Shown here in pieces: positions 63,291-64,000 of a stretch of 64,000 bases of DNA (positions are counted from its first letter, which is position 1; each line of letters starts with the position of its first letter). Origin of the DNA: Actinoplanes utahensis (GTDB lineage Bacteria; Actinomycetota; Actinomycetes; Mycobacteriales; Micromonosporaceae). The notes beneath the pieces are model-generated. The model saw only the letters and a program-made list of their open reading frames with translations. It had not been told where the DNA came from and did no database searches. The translations under genes and the position numbers were made by a program. Location of the stretch: contig NZ_BOMZ01000090.1 in assembly GCF_016862455.1 (NCBI RefSeq), positions 110,912-174,911 of the forward strand, in the 5' to 3' direction.

Positions 63291-63998
63291 TCACTCCATC
63301 GGTGTCGCGTCGTCCCAGACGCGTTCGAAGCTGTCCAGGTACGTGTTGACCATGCCGCCGCCGGCCACCCGTCGCAGGTGCAGCACCGGCGCCTGGGACG
63401 CGGCGAAGCTGTAGATGTGGGTGTTGACCAGGACTTGGTCGTCGGCTCGGTAGATCGAGTTGTACAGCACGGTGCGGTGGAGCCTGAACTCGATGCCCTC
63501 GACGCCGAACAGCGGCCGGTACATCACGAGCGCATTCTTGATCTTCGGGGCCATGCCACCGTCGATGCCTTCGTCCTGGTCGCGCTGGGCCACCGACTCC
63601 GAGTCCGGGTCGCCGAGCAGGATGCGCACCCTCGCTCCGGCGCGGGCCTTGTCCCGGAAGATCCGGTGGATGCCCGCGTCCTCGGACAGGAAGAGACCGC
63701 TGTAGACGAGGACACCGATCTCTTCCTCGGCGTTGTCGAACATGGTGCGCCACACCTCGGACGGCACGGTCCACCGGTGCGGGTAGATGTTGATGATCTC
63801 GCTCTCGCTGGCGCTGGCGACCTGGTCGGAACTGAGTGCGTCCGGCCACAGATACACCTCGTCGACGCCGAGGCGAGCGGCTACCGCGTACCGATGACGG
63901 CGGTACGGCGTACGCCCGGTGATCCATCGCTCCACGCTTTTCGGGTCGACGTTGAGCCCTTCCGCCAAAGCGGCCGGCGTCAATCCGCGTTCCAGCAT
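63291..63998 (-). CDS. XRE-type HTH protein with DUF5919/PLD-like domain, copy 2 (5' end beyond window)
   Basis: At least 235 residues; a few N-terminal residues probably lie past the right edge, because the usual family N-terminus is longer than the first in-window Met. HTH: LTPAALAEGLNVDPKSVERW then ITGRTPYRRHRYAV. The DUF5919-like part has IYPHRWTVPSEVWRTMFDNA, RILLGDPDSESV and HRTVLYNSIYRADDQVLVN. Similar to the copy at 60663 over its whole length. Forms an operon with the Nudix gene. Confidence 0.85.
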   Translation of the reverse strand: MLERGLTPAALAEGLNVDPKSVERWITGRTPYRRHRYAVAARLGVDEVYLWPDALSSDQVASASESEIINIYPHRWTVPSEVWRTMFDNAEEEIGVLVYSGLFLSEDAGIHRIFRDKARAGARVRILLGDPDSESVAQRDQDEGIDGGMAPKIKNALVMYRPLFGVEGIEFRLHRTVLYNSIYRADDQVLVNTHIYSFAASQAPVLHLRRVAGGGMVNTYLDSFERVWDDATPME

Positions 63999-64000
63999 TG

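Overview
The window is high-GC DNA with the codon bias of a soil actinomycete. Gene content points to Micromonosporaceae or close relatives (Actinoplanes/Micromonospora-like), as inferred from gene families only: PucR and ANTAR regulators, RsbQ/RsbP-type partner switching, a SigF-family sigma factor, XRE/DUF5919 genes and AICE-type nud/mdp genes. No rRNA, tRNA or CRISPR array was found.

Layout. 1-9995: an ABC-2 exporter cut by the left edge; nhaA, which faces away from it and shares a duplicated 5'-UTR motif with it; a second ABC exporter followed by a PucR-type regulator; a TetR/YciI pair; a CcdA/TlpA-like thiol-redox pair. 10687-14379: an arsenic-type operon (ArsR, a small protein with four Cys-Cys pairs, a flavoprotein with Cys-Cys motifs in its tail, an MFS exporter) and a remnant of a BASS-type transporter. 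14428-22966: a receiver remnant, a membrane protein with about seven 26-residue repeats, an integrase remnant, a serine beta-lactamase-fold protein, a HEAT-repeat protein with an inactive HD domain, and a LysR/EamA pair. 23055-30028: stress signalling (STAS protein, PAS-GAF-SpoIIE-kinase fusion, RsbQ-like hydrolase, anti-sigma kinase, hybrid histidine kinase, SigF-type sigma factor). 30139-46039: metabolic and envelope genes (glgX, two SDRs, PQQ-type sugar dehydrogenase, LURP-one protein, SOD-like lipoprotein, PIG-V-like mannosyltransferase, hemolysin III) mixed with many broken genes. 46040-48395: two GAF-ANTAR proteins and a STAS-kinase fusion.

48659-60211 is a genomic island with clearly lower GC. 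It starts beside a serine-recombinase remnant. It holds, all on the minus strand and in the order of transcription, a DUF4338 (DruA-like) protein, a NurA-like nuclease, a HerA-like hexameric ATPase, a PLD-fold nuclease and a 1286-residue protein with a nuclease-like N-terminus. I read this as a multi-gene anti-phage or anti-plasmid system that I cannot match to a named type, and it is the main candidate for an undescribed system. To its right, 60212-63998 resembles the regulatory block of an actinomycete integrative conjugative element (small HTH/excisionase-like protein, two HTH-DUF5919 proteins, an HD phosphohydrolase, a Nudix hydrolase), so the defence cassette probably sits in or beside a mobile-element remnant.
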